Shown: piece after piece, positions 33,271-42,750 of the stretch
How positions within the stretch are numbered: position 1 is the stretch's first letter
Layout of the letters: each line of letters opens with the position of its first letter
Made by a program: the position numbers and the translations under genes
Notes under the pieces: generated by a model
What the model saw: the letters and a program-made list of their open reading frames with translations, nothing else
What the model was told of the DNA's origin: nothing
Database searches by the model: none
DNA from: Qipengyuania_C sp046254955
GTDB lineage: Bacteria; Pseudomonadota; Alphaproteobacteria; Sphingomonadales; Sphingomonadaceae
NCBI RefSeq assembly: GCF_046254955.1
Contig: NZ_JBJXRG010000002.1
Coordinates: 620,001-684,000, forward strand
Direction: 5' to 3'
Length of the DNA stretch: 64,000 nt

Positions 33271-36017
33271 CGAATCGAACCGTGACAGTGCTTGTACTTG
33301 TTGCCTGACCCGCACGGGCACGGCGAATTGCGATTGATGTCCATGTCCCTGTAAGGGTCCACGGTGGCTGATCCTCCAGGGCTGGCTGCCGCTCTCGGGC
33401 TGCCCGCAAGCGAGCCGAACAGCGCCTCCCGATCAGCCGAGCCATCGCCATCATCGCTGTTCTCGCGTCCGGTGAGCGGATCGATGTGGCCAGTGAGGAA
33501 ATCGGGCAAGTCAGGCAATGCTTCGCGCTGGACATCGGGCACCCGCAGCTCAGCCTTGATCAGGATGCCGCTTACATCTTCACGCAGCTTGTCGAGCATT
33601 GTTTCGAACAGGCCGAACGCTTCGCGTTTGTACTCGTTGAGCGGCTGCTTCTGCGCATAGGCACGCAGGAACACCACCTGGCGCAGCGCATCGAGCGTGG
33701 CGAGATGTTCTTTCCAGTGGAAGTCGAGCCGTTCGAGCAGAATGCTTTTTTCGACCTGGCGCCATATCGAGGCATCCGTGCCGGCCGTCTTGGCTTCCAT
33801 CTTGGCGTCTGCCGCTGTGCGGATGCGCTCTTCGACGAGTTCGGGTTCGATCTCTTCTTCTTCGAGCCAGTCCTCGACATTGATTTCCATACCGAACACT
33901 TCGGCAACGCGTTCTTTCAGGCCCTCGATGTCCCACTGTTCCGGATAGGAGCCTGGCGGGCATGCTTCGACGACGATTCCATTGATCGCGTCATGGCGCA
34001 TATCCACCACGACATCGTCCACCGCCTCAGCGTCCATGATTTCGGCGCGCTGTTCGTAGATCACCTTGCGTTGATCGTTCATCACGTCGTCGTATTCGAC
34101 GACCTGCTTGCGCGCCTCGTAGTTGCGCGCTTCGACTTTCTTCTGCGCCGTCTCGATTGCCTTCGAAAGCCACTTCGAGCCGATCGCTTCGCCGTCTTCG
34201 AGGTTCGAGTTCATCATCCGGGCGAACAGCGTGTCCGGCCCGAAGATGCGAAGGAGGTCGTCTTCAAGGCAGAGGTAGAAACGGGACAGGCCAGGGTCAC
34301 CCTGACGGCCCGAGCGCCCACGCAGCTGGTTGTCGATACGGCGGGATTCGTGGCGTTCGGTCCCGAGCACAAACAGTCCGCCTGCATCGAGCACTTTTTG
34401 CTTCTCAGCAGCGACTTCAGCCTTGATCTGGTCGATCTCGAGCTGCTTCTTGGGATCGTCATCCGCGAGCTCAGAAAGCTCGTCGCCTATGCGGAAATCG
34501 ACATTGCCGCCAAGTTGGATGTCGGTGCCGCGCCCCGCCATGTTGGTGGCAATCGTCACCGCCCCAAGCCGCCCGGCCTGGGCCACGATATGCGCTTCAC
34601 GCTCATGCTGGCGGGCGTTGAGTATCTCGTGCTTGACGCCCTCATTGGTAAGGAACTCGCTGAGCAGTTCGGATTTCTCGATCGAGACGGTACCCACCAG
34701 CACAGGCTGACCGATCTCGTTCTTTTCCTTGATCGCCTTGGCAATCGCCAGGAACTTGTCCTGTGTGTTCTTGTAGAATTCGTCGTCTTCGTCGATCCGC
34801 CCCACTGGGACATTGGTCGGAATCTCGACCACATTCATCTTGTAGACGTCCCAGAACTCTGCCGCTTCGGTCGCGGCAGTACCGGTCATGCCGGAAAGCT
34901 TGGGATACATGCGGAAATAGTTCTGGAAGGTGATCGAGGCCATGGTCTGGTTCTCGGGTTCGATCTTCACCCCTTCCTTGGCTTCGACTGCCTGGTGCAG
35001 GCCATTTGACCACCTGCGGCCTTCCATCATCCGGCCGGTAAACTCGTCGATGATGACAACCTTGTCGTCCTTCACGATGTAATTGTCATCGCGCTTGAAC
35101 ATGATGTTGGCTTTGAGCGCCTGGTCGAGGTGATGGACGACCTGGGTGTTCTCGACATCGTAAAGATTGTCGGTTTCGAGCAGGCCCTTTTCCTTGAGCA
35201 GCTCTTCGACCGCTTCGTTGCCTTCCTCGGTCCAAGTGATGTTCTTGTTTTTCTCGTCCGCTTCGTACCAGTCTTCCGGCACGCTTTTCACGACCTCGTC
35301 GAGCGCTACATAGAGGTCGGACTTGTCTTCGGTCGGGCCCGAAATGATCAGCGGCGTACGCGCTTCATCGATCAGGATCGAGTCGACTTCGTCGACAATC
35401 GCGAAGTTGAATGGCCGGTGGACCATCTGGCTACGTTCCTGCTTCATGTTGTCCCGCAGGTAATCGAAGCCCAGCTCGTTGTTTGTGCTGTAGGTGATGT
35501 CCGAATTGTAGGCCTCGCGGCGTTGCTGCTCGCTGAGGTTCGGCACGATCACGCCCACGGTCAGCCCAAGCCAGTTGTAAAGCTGCCCCATCCAGTCGGC
35601 GTCACGCCGCGCGAGGTAATCGTTCACGGTCACGACGTGGACGCCCTTGCCTTCGATGGCATTGAGATAGGTCGCCAGCGTTGCCACAAGCGTTTTGCCC
35701 TCGCCGGTCTTCATCTCGGCAATTTCACCGCGATGGAGGACGATCCCGCCAACCATCTGCACATCGAAGTGCCGCATTCCGAGCACTCGGATCGATGCCT
35801 CACGCACGGTTGCGAAAGCTTCGGGCAAGATATTGTCGAGCGTCTTGCCCTCGGCAAGCTGGCGACGGAACTTGTCGGTCTGCGCTTTCAGCTCATCGTC
35901 GGAGAACTGGGAAATCTGGGCTTCGAGGGCATTGATCTGGTTGACGACCTTACCGATCGATTTGACGTAGCGGTCATTGGACGAGCCGAATACGGACTTC
36001 ATCAGAGCGTTGATCAT
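33267..36017 (-). CDS. secA: Preprotein translocase ATPase SecA
   Basis: A 916-residue motor that pushes proteins through SecYEG. Walker A is AEMKTGEGKTLVA and motif II is DEVDSILIDEAR. The preprotein cross-linking domain is at about 230-370. NBD2 contains TNMAGRGTDIQLGG and RGRSGRQGDPG. The helical scaffold and helical wing domains follow, and the C-terminus carries the zinc SEC-C motif SPCPCGSGNKYKHCHG. I chose ATG 36017 (MINALMKSVFGSSNDRYVK), the family start. Confidence 0.97.
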   Translation of the reverse strand: MINALMKSVFGSSNDRYVKSIGKVVNQINALEAQISQFSDDELKAQTDKFRRQLAEGKTLDNILPEAFATVREASIRVLGMRHFDVQMVGGIVLHRGEIAEMKTGEGKTLVATLATYLNAIEGKGVHVVTVNDYLARRDADWMGQLYNWLGLTVGVIVPNLSEQQRREAYNSDITYSTNNELGFDYLRDNMKQERSQMVHRPFNFAIVDEVDSILIDEARTPLIISGPTEDKSDLYVALDEVVKSVPEDWYEADEKNKNITWTEEGNEAVEELLKEKGLLETDNLYDVENTQVVHHLDQALKANIMFKRDDNYIVKDDKVVIIDEFTGRMMEGRRWSNGLHQAVEAKEGVKIEPENQTMASITFQNYFRMYPKLSGMTGTAATEAAEFWDVYKMNVVEIPTNVPVGRIDEDDEFYKNTQDKFLAIAKAIKEKNEIGQPVLVGTVSIEKSELLSEFLTNEGVKHEILNARQHEREAHIVAQAGRLGAVTIATNMAGRGTDIQLGGNVDFRIGDELSELADDDPKKQLEIDQIKAEVAAEKQKVLDAGGLFVLGTERHESRRIDNQLRGRSGRQGDPGLSRFYLCLEDDLLRIFGPDTLFARMMNSNLEDGEAIGSKWLSKAIETAQKKVEARNYEARKQVVEYDDVMNDQRKVIYEQRAEIMDAEAVDDVVVDMRHDAINGIVVEACPPGSYPEQWDIEGLKERVAEVFGMEINVEDWLEEEEIEPELVEERIRTAADAKMEAKTAGTDASIWRQVEKSILLERLDFHWKEHLATLDALRQVVFLRAYAQKQPLNEYKREAFGLFETMLDKLREDVSGILIKAELRVPDVQREALPDLPDFLTGHIDPLTGRENSDDGDGSADREALFGSLAGSPRAAASPGGSATVDPYRDMDINRNSPCPCGSGNKYKHCHGSIR

Positions 36018-36110
36018 GGGATTCCGGTCTTTTTGAGGAGGTATGTGGGCGTGCGGCCCGCGACGCTTGCGGTGCCGCAATCAGGCTGTGTCAGATGTCA
36101 AAGGTGCGCG

Positions 36111-36404
36111 CTACTCGTGCGCGAAATCAATCCCGGTGTGTATCGGCGGGATGATTATGATCCGCTTCTTAACCGCCTTACCCTTGCTCTTCTTGGGTTT
36201 TGCCGGAGCCTGCGTACCTTCTTCCACTTCGCAACGAGCATCCGCAGATGTCATCGATTTGCTGTAGGAAGCTGCGACTTCACTCGTCTTGCCGAACGGC
36301 ATCGGCACGGCCTGCGCGGGCGCTGCCAGCGCGGTGAGCCCGGTAATAAGGGCGAATATGGCGACCAGACGACGAAGCATCACAGCGGAATATAAGCGAT
36401 TCAT
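36111..36404 (-). CDS. Small secreted or envelope protein of unknown function
   Basis: A 97-residue protein with a signal peptide (MLRRLVAIFALITGLTALAAPAQA, after an 8-residue N-terminal part). A short basic linker rich in Lys and Pro precedes RIIIIPPIHTGIDF. I used ATG 36404; ATG 36380 is also possible. It lies between secA and the divergent argJ. No family known. Confidence 0.6.
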   Translation of the reverse strand: MNRLYSAVMLRRLVAIFALITGLTALAAPAQAVPMPFGKTSEVAASYSKSMTSADARCEVEEGTQAPAKPKKSKGKAVKKRIIIIPPIHTGIDFAHE

Positions 36405-36467
36405 GAAAGAATTGCCACCCCGATTGAGGATTTGCACAAGGATCGGGACGCTCTATGCGGTTGCGCG

Positions 36468-37694
36468 ATGGATCTCGATCGTTCGCCCCTTGCCGTGCCC
36501 TTCCCCGATGCGCCCCGGATCGCAGGCGTTACCACGCGTGTAGCACGGGCGCAGTACAAGGAATGGGATAGGTGCGACCTGACCTATGTCGAGCTGTGCG
36601 AAGGCTCGAGCGTTGCGGGTGTTTTCACGCAAAGCGCCTGCCCTTCGAGCGAAGTCGAACTGGGGCGCGAGAACGTTGCGCAAGGGGCTGCGCGCGCCTT
36701 GGTAGTCAACGCCGGAAATTCCAATGCCTTTACCGGCTATCGCGGCCGCGAGGCGGTCGAGCAAATCATGGACCAGGTGGCTGACCATCTAGGGTGCCCG
36801 CGCGAGCAGGTGTTCGTCTCCTCGACCGGGGTAATCGGCGTGCCCTTGCCCAAGGACAAGGCGCGCGAAGGCATAGATGCGGCGCTCGCGGCACAAGAGT
36901 GCTCGTGGGAAAATGCCGCGCTAACCATCGGAACAACTGACACTTTCGCCAAGGGCGCGACTGCGTCGGCGATGATCGGAGACCAGCGGGTCGAGCTGGT
37001 CGGCATCATCAAGGGCAGCGGGATGATCGCGCCCGATATGGCTACGATGCTGGGCTACATCTTCACCGATGCGGCAGTCCATCCGGGGTTCCTGCAGGAA
37101 TGCCTCAGCCGAGCCAATACGCAGACATTCTCCTGCATCACGGTCGATAGCGACACCTCGACCAGCGACACGGTGATGGCTTTCGCCACTGGCAAGGCGG
37201 GCAATTCCCAGCTGACATCGTTCGATGATCCCGGCGCGGATGCCTTCGCTGCCGCTCTGCACGATGTCTGCCGCCAACTTGCACGGCTAGTCGTGCGCGA
37301 CGGCGAAGGGGCGAGCAAGTTCATCGAAATTGCCGTTGCAGGAGCGGCGTCGGACGAAAGCGCGCGCAAGGTCGCATTGTCGATCGCCAATTCGCCGCTA
37401 GTGAAAACAGCTATTGCGGGCGAGGACGCCAATTGGGGCCGGGTCGTGATGGCCGTGGGCAAGGCAGGCGAGCCCGCAGACCGTGACAAGCTCGCCATCG
37501 GCTTTGGCGGGACCTGGTGCGCGAAAGACGGCTTGCCTGTCGAAGGCTATGATGAAGCTCCCGTCGCCGAACACCTCAGGGGCGATGAAGTGCGGATCGA
37601 TATCGACCTTGGGATGGGAGACGGCAGCGCCACGGTGTGGACTTGCGATCTCACCCACGGCTACATCTCGATCAACGCGGATTACAGGAGCTGA
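36468..37694 (+). CDS. argJ: Glutamate N-acetyltransferase / amino-acid acetyltransferase (ArgJ)
   Basis: Arginine synthesis, cyclic pathway: transfers acetyl between N-acetylornithine and glutamate. The 408-residue pro-enzyme cleaves itself before the nucleophile Thr in DMATMLGYIFTDA (about residue 190). Early conserved blocks are GVFTQSACPSSEVELGRENV and VVNAGNSNAFTGYRG; EGASKFIEI and NSPLVKTAIAGEDANWGR in the beta chain are also typical. I chose ATG 36468 (MDLDRSPLAVPFP) on family length; an upstream in-frame ATG at 36432 adds 12 residues. The GFA gene follows one base after its stop. Confidence 0.95.
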   Translation: MDLDRSPLAVPFPDAPRIAGVTTRVARAQYKEWDRCDLTYVELCEGSSVAGVFTQSACPSSEVELGRENVAQGAARALVVNAGNSNAFTGYRGREAVEQIMDQVADHLGCPREQVFVSSTGVIGVPLPKDKAREGIDAALAAQECSWENAALTIGTTDTFAKGATASAMIGDQRVELVGIIKGSGMIAPDMATMLGYIFTDAAVHPGFLQECLSRANTQTFSCITVDSDTSTSDTVMAFATGKAGNSQLTSFDDPGADAFAAALHDVCRQLARLVVRDGEGASKFIEIAVAGAASDESARKVALSIANSPLVKTAIAGEDANWGRVVMAVGKAGEPADRDKLAIGFGGTWCAKDGLPVEGYDEAPVAEHLRGDEVRIDIDLGMGDGSATVWTCDLTHGYISINADYRS

Positions 37695-37695
37695 G

Positions 37696-38103
37696 ATGGA
37701 GGGTAGGTGCGCTTGCGGGTCAATTCGTTACGAACTGACCAAACCTTCGATCGAAACGAGTTGGTGTCACTGCCGAAACTGCCAACGGATATCCGGCGCA
37801 CCTGGAGCTGTCTACACAACCCTTCCTCGCTCCGGCTTTACCGTTCGTCACGGGACCGAGAACCTAGGTCGCGTCCGTCTCACCAAGGGAGCGGAACGAA
37901 TGTTTTGCAGCAACTGCGGATCGCCGCTGGCAACGATCATCGACGACGAACCTGATACGGTCGATGTGACTGTCGCCACGCTTGACGATCCTGCCGCTTA
38001 CCCGCCTGAGTTTCACATCTTCTGCAACAGCAAGACAGACTGGTTTGAGCCTAGAGATACCCTTCCGCGGTATGCCCGTTCCCGGCGAGACGAACGGCCT
38101 TGA
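37696..38103 (+). CDS. GFA-family (CENP-V domain) zinc protein
   Basis: A 135-residue protein with the zinc-binding pattern of the Gfa/CENP-V fold: CACGSIRY at the start, WCHCRNCQRISG near 24, and MFCSNCGSPL near 75. It is related to glutathione-dependent formaldehyde-activating proteins, but the small size and context do not identify a substrate. AGGAG lies six bases before ATG 37696. It overlaps the next gene by 4 bases (TTGA), so argJ-GFA-phosphatase form an operon. Confidence 0.88.
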   Translation: MEGRCACGSIRYELTKPSIETSWCHCRNCQRISGAPGAVYTTLPRSGFTVRHGTENLGRVRLTKGAERMFCSNCGSPLATIIDDEPDTVDVTVATLDDPAAYPPEFHIFCNSKTDWFEPRDTLPRYARSRRDERP

Positions 38104-38906
38104 AGGACCGCTTCCTCCATGAAGCCGTCGCTGCGCTGATGCGCAGGGTCGCGGTCGAAGCCATCTTGCCGCATTATCGCACACTCAGCGAAGCGCAGGT
38201 CGAAGAGAAAGCGCATGACGACGTCGTCACTGTCGCGGATCACCTCGCCGAAGAGATGCTCGAAGAAGGCTTGGCAGCGATCGATCCCTCGCTCGCCATC
38301 GTGGGCGAGGAAGCTGCGCATGACGATCCCTCGATCCTCGAACGGCTCTCGGGCGATTGCTGGATTATCGACCCGCTCGACGGGACCAACAACTTCGCGA
38401 AGGGCAAACCGCCTTTCGGAATCATCCTCGCCCGCGCCTCTGGCGGCGTCGCCGAGGCTGGATGGCTCTATGATCCGCTGAACGACCGGCTGTGCCACAC
38501 GGAAGTGGGCCAAGGCGCCTATATCAATGGCGAGAAAATCACGGCGCGCCCCGCAGGCAAGGAGATGCCGATCGCCGCCATCTCGATGATCTTCCTCACG
38601 CCCGAGCAGCAGGAATTGGTGGGCCGCAAACTCGCACCGCATTACGACCTGGTTGAAATCCCTCGCTGTGCCGCCGAGCAATACCCACGCTTAGCATTGG
38701 GCGAAAACGACGTCTCGAGCTTCAAGCGCACGCTCGCATGGGACCATGCCGCAGGCGTGCTGTGGCTCAATGAAGCGGGAGGCAAGGCGGCCCGGCTTGA
38801 TGGGTCTGCCTATCGCGTGGACGAGCAAGACAAGCCGGGCCTCGTCGGAGCATCGAGCCCCGTCATCTGGGATCAATTCGTCGAGCGCGTACTCGCGCCC
38901 GAATGA
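38100..38906 (+). CDS. Inositol monophosphatase-family phosphatase
   Basis: A 268-residue magnesium-dependent phosphatase. Metal motifs are VGEEAAHDD (Glu), IIDPLDGTNNFAKG (the DPxDGT signature) and AWDHAAGVLWLNEAGG (second signature). It may act on inositol phosphate, histidinol phosphate or PAP; the family does not let me choose. The start is TTG 38100, overlapping the preceding stop codon. Confidence 0.85.
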   Translation: MKDRFLHEAVAALMRRVAVEAILPHYRTLSEAQVEEKAHDDVVTVADHLAEEMLEEGLAAIDPSLAIVGEEAAHDDPSILERLSGDCWIIDPLDGTNNFAKGKPPFGIILARASGGVAEAGWLYDPLNDRLCHTEVGQGAYINGEKITARPAGKEMPIAAISMIFLTPEQQELVGRKLAPHYDLVEIPRCAAEQYPRLALGENDVSSFKRTLAWDHAAGVLWLNEAGGKAARLDGSAYRVDEQDKPGLVGASSPVIWDQFVERVLAPE

Positions 38907-38910
38907 GGCT

Positions 38911-39231
38911 CTAGAGAGCGCCTTCAAGCCACTGCTTGAGCTGACTCTTGGGCATTGCGCCCTTCACGTCTGCGACGATCTCCCCGCCTTTGTACAACGC
39001 CAGGTATGGGATGCCTTGCACGCCGAGGCTGCCCGGGGTGTCCGGATTATCCATGATATCCATCTTGGCAATCGTCACCCGGTCGGCCAGTTCGTCCGAA
39101 ATCTCTTCGAGCGCCGGAGCGATCATCTTGCATGGGCCGCACCAGTCCGCCCAGAAATCCACCAGGACTGGCTTTTCGGAATCGAGCACATCGGCTTTGT
39201 AGCTGGCATCGGTGACGGCTTTGGTCGGCAT
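38911..39231 (-). CDS. trxA: Thioredoxin
   Basis: A 106-residue thiol-disulfide protein with the active-site WCGPC at residues 30-34 and the cis-Pro in GIPYLALYKGG. It reduces cytoplasmic disulfides, including those of peroxiredoxins and ribonucleotide reductase. I chose ATG 39231 (MPTKAVTDASY). It follows addA by 45 bases on the same strand, as in other alphaproteobacteria. Confidence 0.95.
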   Translation of the reverse strand: MPTKAVTDASYKADVLDSEKPVLVDFWADWCGPCKMIAPALEEISDELADRVTIAKMDIMDNPDTPGSLGVQGIPYLALYKGGEIVADVKGAMPKSQLKQWLEGAL

Positions 39232-39276
39232 ATTCTGTCTCCTGAAAGTTGATCCCAATCTAGGAACGGGCGGCGA

Positions 39277-42200
39277 TTACTCAACGGTTTGCGGCGCAAA
39301 CCTTTCCTCGCCGATATGGAAGCGCGGCTTTTGGGCCTCAAGAATCTCCGGCGAAAGCGCCATCAATTGCGGCGTTTGCGTGTACAGAATGGCTGCTGAG
39401 ATGGTTCGGCCGGGGAAAATCTTCTCCAGCGCCGCCGCATAAGCGCCCATCTGCCGCAGCGTGGAATCCGGGATCTTTTCAAGCGCGTCTGGCGGCCTGC
39501 GTGCGGTCTTGAAATCGACCACCACAATTTCGCTTTCGGTGATCAAGAGCCGGTCGATCGTGCCTGCAATCACCTGCCCATCCAATTCAGCCGCAATAGG
39601 CACTTCGGGGAGACTGCCCTCCGCAAAGACCCTTGCAAACTGATCGTCGCCAAGGACCGACAGCGCACTTGCCAGCATATCCGCGCGATCTTTTGCCGGG
39701 AGATCTTTTGCATGCCGCTCCAGCCATGCTCGCCCCGCTGCTTCGCGCGCCTCCGCTGCCACCTCCGGCAACCGCTCGAGCAGTGCATGGATCAGCACGC
39801 CGCGCTGCGCCGCAACCTTCAGTTGCTCTGGCGCTAACGGCGGATCGGAGCCGGTTTCGTCCCCCAGCCCCGATGGCGCGAGCGGACGCGGTGGCCGCGG
39901 CTCTTCGCCTATGGGAGTCTTGGCCCAAATAGGCAGGTCGACAATGCTCTGGCGGTCCTCGGCCTTACCGAGCTTGACTGGCTCAGGTTGCTCGCCCCAA
40001 TCGCGGCGCATGCCCCAGATGTCGTCTTCCAGAGCATCGCCATCGAACAGAGCTTCCAGCCGCGCGTACCAGCTGTCGGGCGCAGGCGCTTTCTCGCGCT
40101 TGCCCAGCGCGCCGCCGATAAACAGCGCTTCTTCTGCGCGCGTCATCGCGACATAGAGCAGGCGCCAATGCTCTTCGCGTTCGGCAGCGGCCAGCTCCTC
40201 AACCCGTTCGGCGATCCGCCCTGTCCGCTCTTCCTTGCGCGGCGGCGGGATCGGCAGGCGACGCGCGCCTTCCATGGGATCGGTCAGCGAAACATCGCGC
40301 AGGGGCGAGCTGTCGGGATTGCCCGTCGCATCGGCCAGGATCACGATCGGCGCTTGCAGCCCTTTCGAGCCGTGCACGGTCATCACCCTCACCAGCCCGT
40401 CGCTCTCGCCTTGCTCGCGTTTGAGCTCCCCCTCTCCCGCATCGAACCACTGGATAAAACCCTGCAGGCTCGGCGTATGCGCGCTAGCATAGGCGAGCGC
40501 GGCATTGAGCAGCTCGTCGATCGGATCATGGGCATCCGTGCCCAGCCGCGCCGCGAGCTTGGCCCTGCCCTGCCACGGCCCGACCAACAGCCAATGCAGC
40601 AGCGCTTGCGGCGGCTCGAAGTCGGCCAGCGCGAGCAGGTCGCGCAGCCTGTCGACGGTTTCGAGGACGAATGGCGTGTCCGAACGGCGCAGATGATCCC
40701 ACAGCGAAACGCCTTCATCGCGGTAGCCATGTTCGAGCAGCTCGTCCTGCGACCAGCCCAGCAGCGGCGATACCAGAAGGCTGGCGAGCGAGAGACTATC
40801 CAGCGGCTGCGTCGCAAAGCGCAGCGCCGCCATGAGGTCCTTCACCGCCAGCGGTGCGCCCAGGCGCAGCCGATCGACACCTGCCACCGGAATGCTCGCG
40901 GCATAGAGCCGCGCCACGATCATGCCAGCGAGTTCGCGGCGCTTGCGCACCAGCACCATGATATCGCCCGGCCCGGCGTTGCGCGGATTCTCCGCGTCCT
41001 TGACCAGCGGGTAACCCTCGTCGAGCCAGTGTTTGATCTGAACGGCAATACGGTCGGCCATCCGCCTTTCGGGCTCTGAAATCCAGTCAGGCCCCTCGGG
41101 ATCGTCGGCATCCTGTTCCACTCCAGGCACCGGTTGCCACATCCGCACGAGACCCGGTGTTTTGAGGCCCACATGCTCGCCGGAAAGTTCGCGCAGACCG
41201 AATTCAGAAGGTCCGATCGCCCCAATGGCCGCATCGACGAAATCGAGCACGGGTTGCGCGCTGCGATAGCTGCGCCCCAGCCCAAGCTCGACCAGTTCGC
41301 GGGCATCGATCCGCTCGCGCAATTGCTCGGCATTGGCCTTGGCCGCGCGCATCAGTTCGGCAAATTTTTCGCGGGCCTGCGCGAAATTCTCGGGACTCGT
41401 CCCCTGGAAGCCAAAGATCGCCTGTTTGTAATCGCCGACCACGAACAGCGTTCGCTGCCTGCCCTCGCGCTGGCCAGCACCGGAGAAAAAGTCGTCGGTC
41501 AACGCATCAATGATGGTCCACTGCGCGGCATTGGTATCCTGCGCCTCGTCGATCAGGATGTGATCGAAGCGCCGGTCGAGCTTGTAGCGCACCCATGCAG
41601 ATAATTCGCTGTTTGCCAGCAGTTCAGCTGCGCGGCGGATCTGATCGTCGAAATCGATGAAGCCTTCGCGCTGCTTGGCCTCTTCCCAGCGCAGTGCGAA
41701 TGCGCGCCCCGCTTCGAGCGCCGGGGCGAGGAATTCGGCAAAGCCCAGCAGGGTGGCAGCGCCACGAATACGCTCGATCTCTGCGTGCAGCCCGTCTGCT
41801 ACATCGGCAATCGCCGGATCGATCTTGAGGACGGAATTGAGGTATTTCGGCGCGCCTTCCTTGTTGAAGATCGCCGCTTCCAGCTCGGCAATGGTACTGA
41901 GGCGTTTTTCGGGATCGTTGGCCAACCATTCTTCGATCGGGCCTGCGGTCTTGACCGCGCTCTTGGTGCCCCATTGGCGGTATACGTCCAGCACGCGGCG
42001 TAGCGATGCGATATCGAACTGCTCGTCGCTGCACTGGCTGGCGATATCATCGTCTGTCAGGTCGGACGGGACGCCCAGCAATTGCTTGGTCCGCTCGAGC
42101 ATCGGCGGCTGCCATGCGCCGGGACCGAACCACGCCTCGCGCGCTTCGGCGCTGCGCATCAGGAAGGCTCGCGCACCATCGGGCCCAAGCCGGATCGAAA

Positions 42201-42750
42201 GCTCGGCAACCGCATCGGTCAGCTTGCGATCGCTGCTGTTCTCCGCCTCAACCAGCATGTCCGAAAGAACCTTGCGCGCCAGCAGCTCGCGGTCGCGATC
42301 TTCCATCGGGCGTGTTCCGGGTGTGAGGTCGGCTTCTTCCGGAAACGCCGCGAGCAGCCACTGCGCGAAGGCATGGATCGTATCGATCCTGAGGCCGCCG
42401 CCGGGGCAATCGAGCACGCTGGCGAAGAGCGAGCGTGCCCGCGCCATAGTATGGGGGTCGACGCCTGCGCCAATCGCCTTGAGATCGCTGGCCAGCGCCT
42501 CGGGCTTCATGCGTACCCAGCTCGCCAGCACGTCGTTGACGCGGGTAGTCATTTCCGCTGCGCCCGCCTTGGTGAAAGTCAGGCACAGTATCTGCTCGGG
42601 CCTGACATCGCGCCGCAGCAGCAGACGCAAAACGCGCGCGGAGAGCACCTGCGTCTTGCCGGTCCCTGCGGAAGCGGACAGCCACACGCTGTCTTCCGGC
42701 GCGACTGCGCGCGCCTGGTTATCCTGCAGCGGATAGACCTTACCACTCAT
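39277..42750 (-). CDS. addA: AddA helicase-nuclease (double-strand break repair)
   Basis: The 1157-residue subunit of AddAB resects DNA ends for homologous recombination. Walker A is SASAGTGKTQVL, motif II is LIDEAQDTNAAQW, motif IV is RSYRSAQPVLDF, and motif VI is LLYVAMTRAEEAL. The C-terminal RecB-type nuclease motif is IVVVDFKTARRPP with an upstream His/Asp region. I chose ATG 42750, overlapping the addB stop as ATGA, so translation is coupled. Confidence 0.95.
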   Translation of the reverse strand: MSGKVYPLQDNQARAVAPEDSVWLSASAGTGKTQVLSARVLRLLLRRDVRPEQILCLTFTKAGAAEMTTRVNDVLASWVRMKPEALASDLKAIGAGVDPHTMARARSLFASVLDCPGGGLRIDTIHAFAQWLLAAFPEEADLTPGTRPMEDRDRELLARKVLSDMLVEAENSSDRKLTDAVAELSIRLGPDGARAFLMRSAEAREAWFGPGAWQPPMLERTKQLLGVPSDLTDDDIASQCSDEQFDIASLRRVLDVYRQWGTKSAVKTAGPIEEWLANDPEKRLSTIAELEAAIFNKEGAPKYLNSVLKIDPAIADVADGLHAEIERIRGAATLLGFAEFLAPALEAGRAFALRWEEAKQREGFIDFDDQIRRAAELLANSELSAWVRYKLDRRFDHILIDEAQDTNAAQWTIIDALTDDFFSGAGQREGRQRTLFVVGDYKQAIFGFQGTSPENFAQAREKFAELMRAAKANAEQLRERIDARELVELGLGRSYRSAQPVLDFVDAAIGAIGPSEFGLRELSGEHVGLKTPGLVRMWQPVPGVEQDADDPEGPDWISEPERRMADRIAVQIKHWLDEGYPLVKDAENPRNAGPGDIMVLVRKRRELAGMIVARLYAASIPVAGVDRLRLGAPLAVKDLMAALRFATQPLDSLSLASLLVSPLLGWSQDELLEHGYRDEGVSLWDHLRRSDTPFVLETVDRLRDLLALADFEPPQALLHWLLVGPWQGRAKLAARLGTDAHDPIDELLNAALAYASAHTPSLQGFIQWFDAGEGELKREQGESDGLVRVMTVHGSKGLQAPIVILADATGNPDSSPLRDVSLTDPMEGARRLPIPPPRKEERTGRIAERVEELAAAEREEHWRLLYVAMTRAEEALFIGGALGKREKAPAPDSWYARLEALFDGDALEDDIWGMRRDWGEQPEPVKLGKAEDRQSIVDLPIWAKTPIGEEPRPPRPLAPSGLGDETGSDPPLAPEQLKVAAQRGVLIHALLERLPEVAAEAREAAGRAWLERHAKDLPAKDRADMLASALSVLGDDQFARVFAEGSLPEVPIAAELDGQVIAGTIDRLLITESEIVVVDFKTARRPPDALEKIPDSTLRQMGAYAAALEKIFPGRTISAAILYTQTPQLMALSPEILEAQKPRFHIGEERFAPQTVE

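Noticed and set aside
33486..35009. 507-residue plus-strand frame opposite secA
   Set aside because: Antisense shadow of a clear secA gene; no ribosome site or family pattern.
35130..36395. 421-residue plus-strand frame
   Set aside because: Antisense to secA and the small secreted protein; composition is that of a reverse-frame shadow.
39988..42736. Two long plus-strand frames (363 and 359 residues)
   Set aside because: Antisense to addA, whose motifs are complete.
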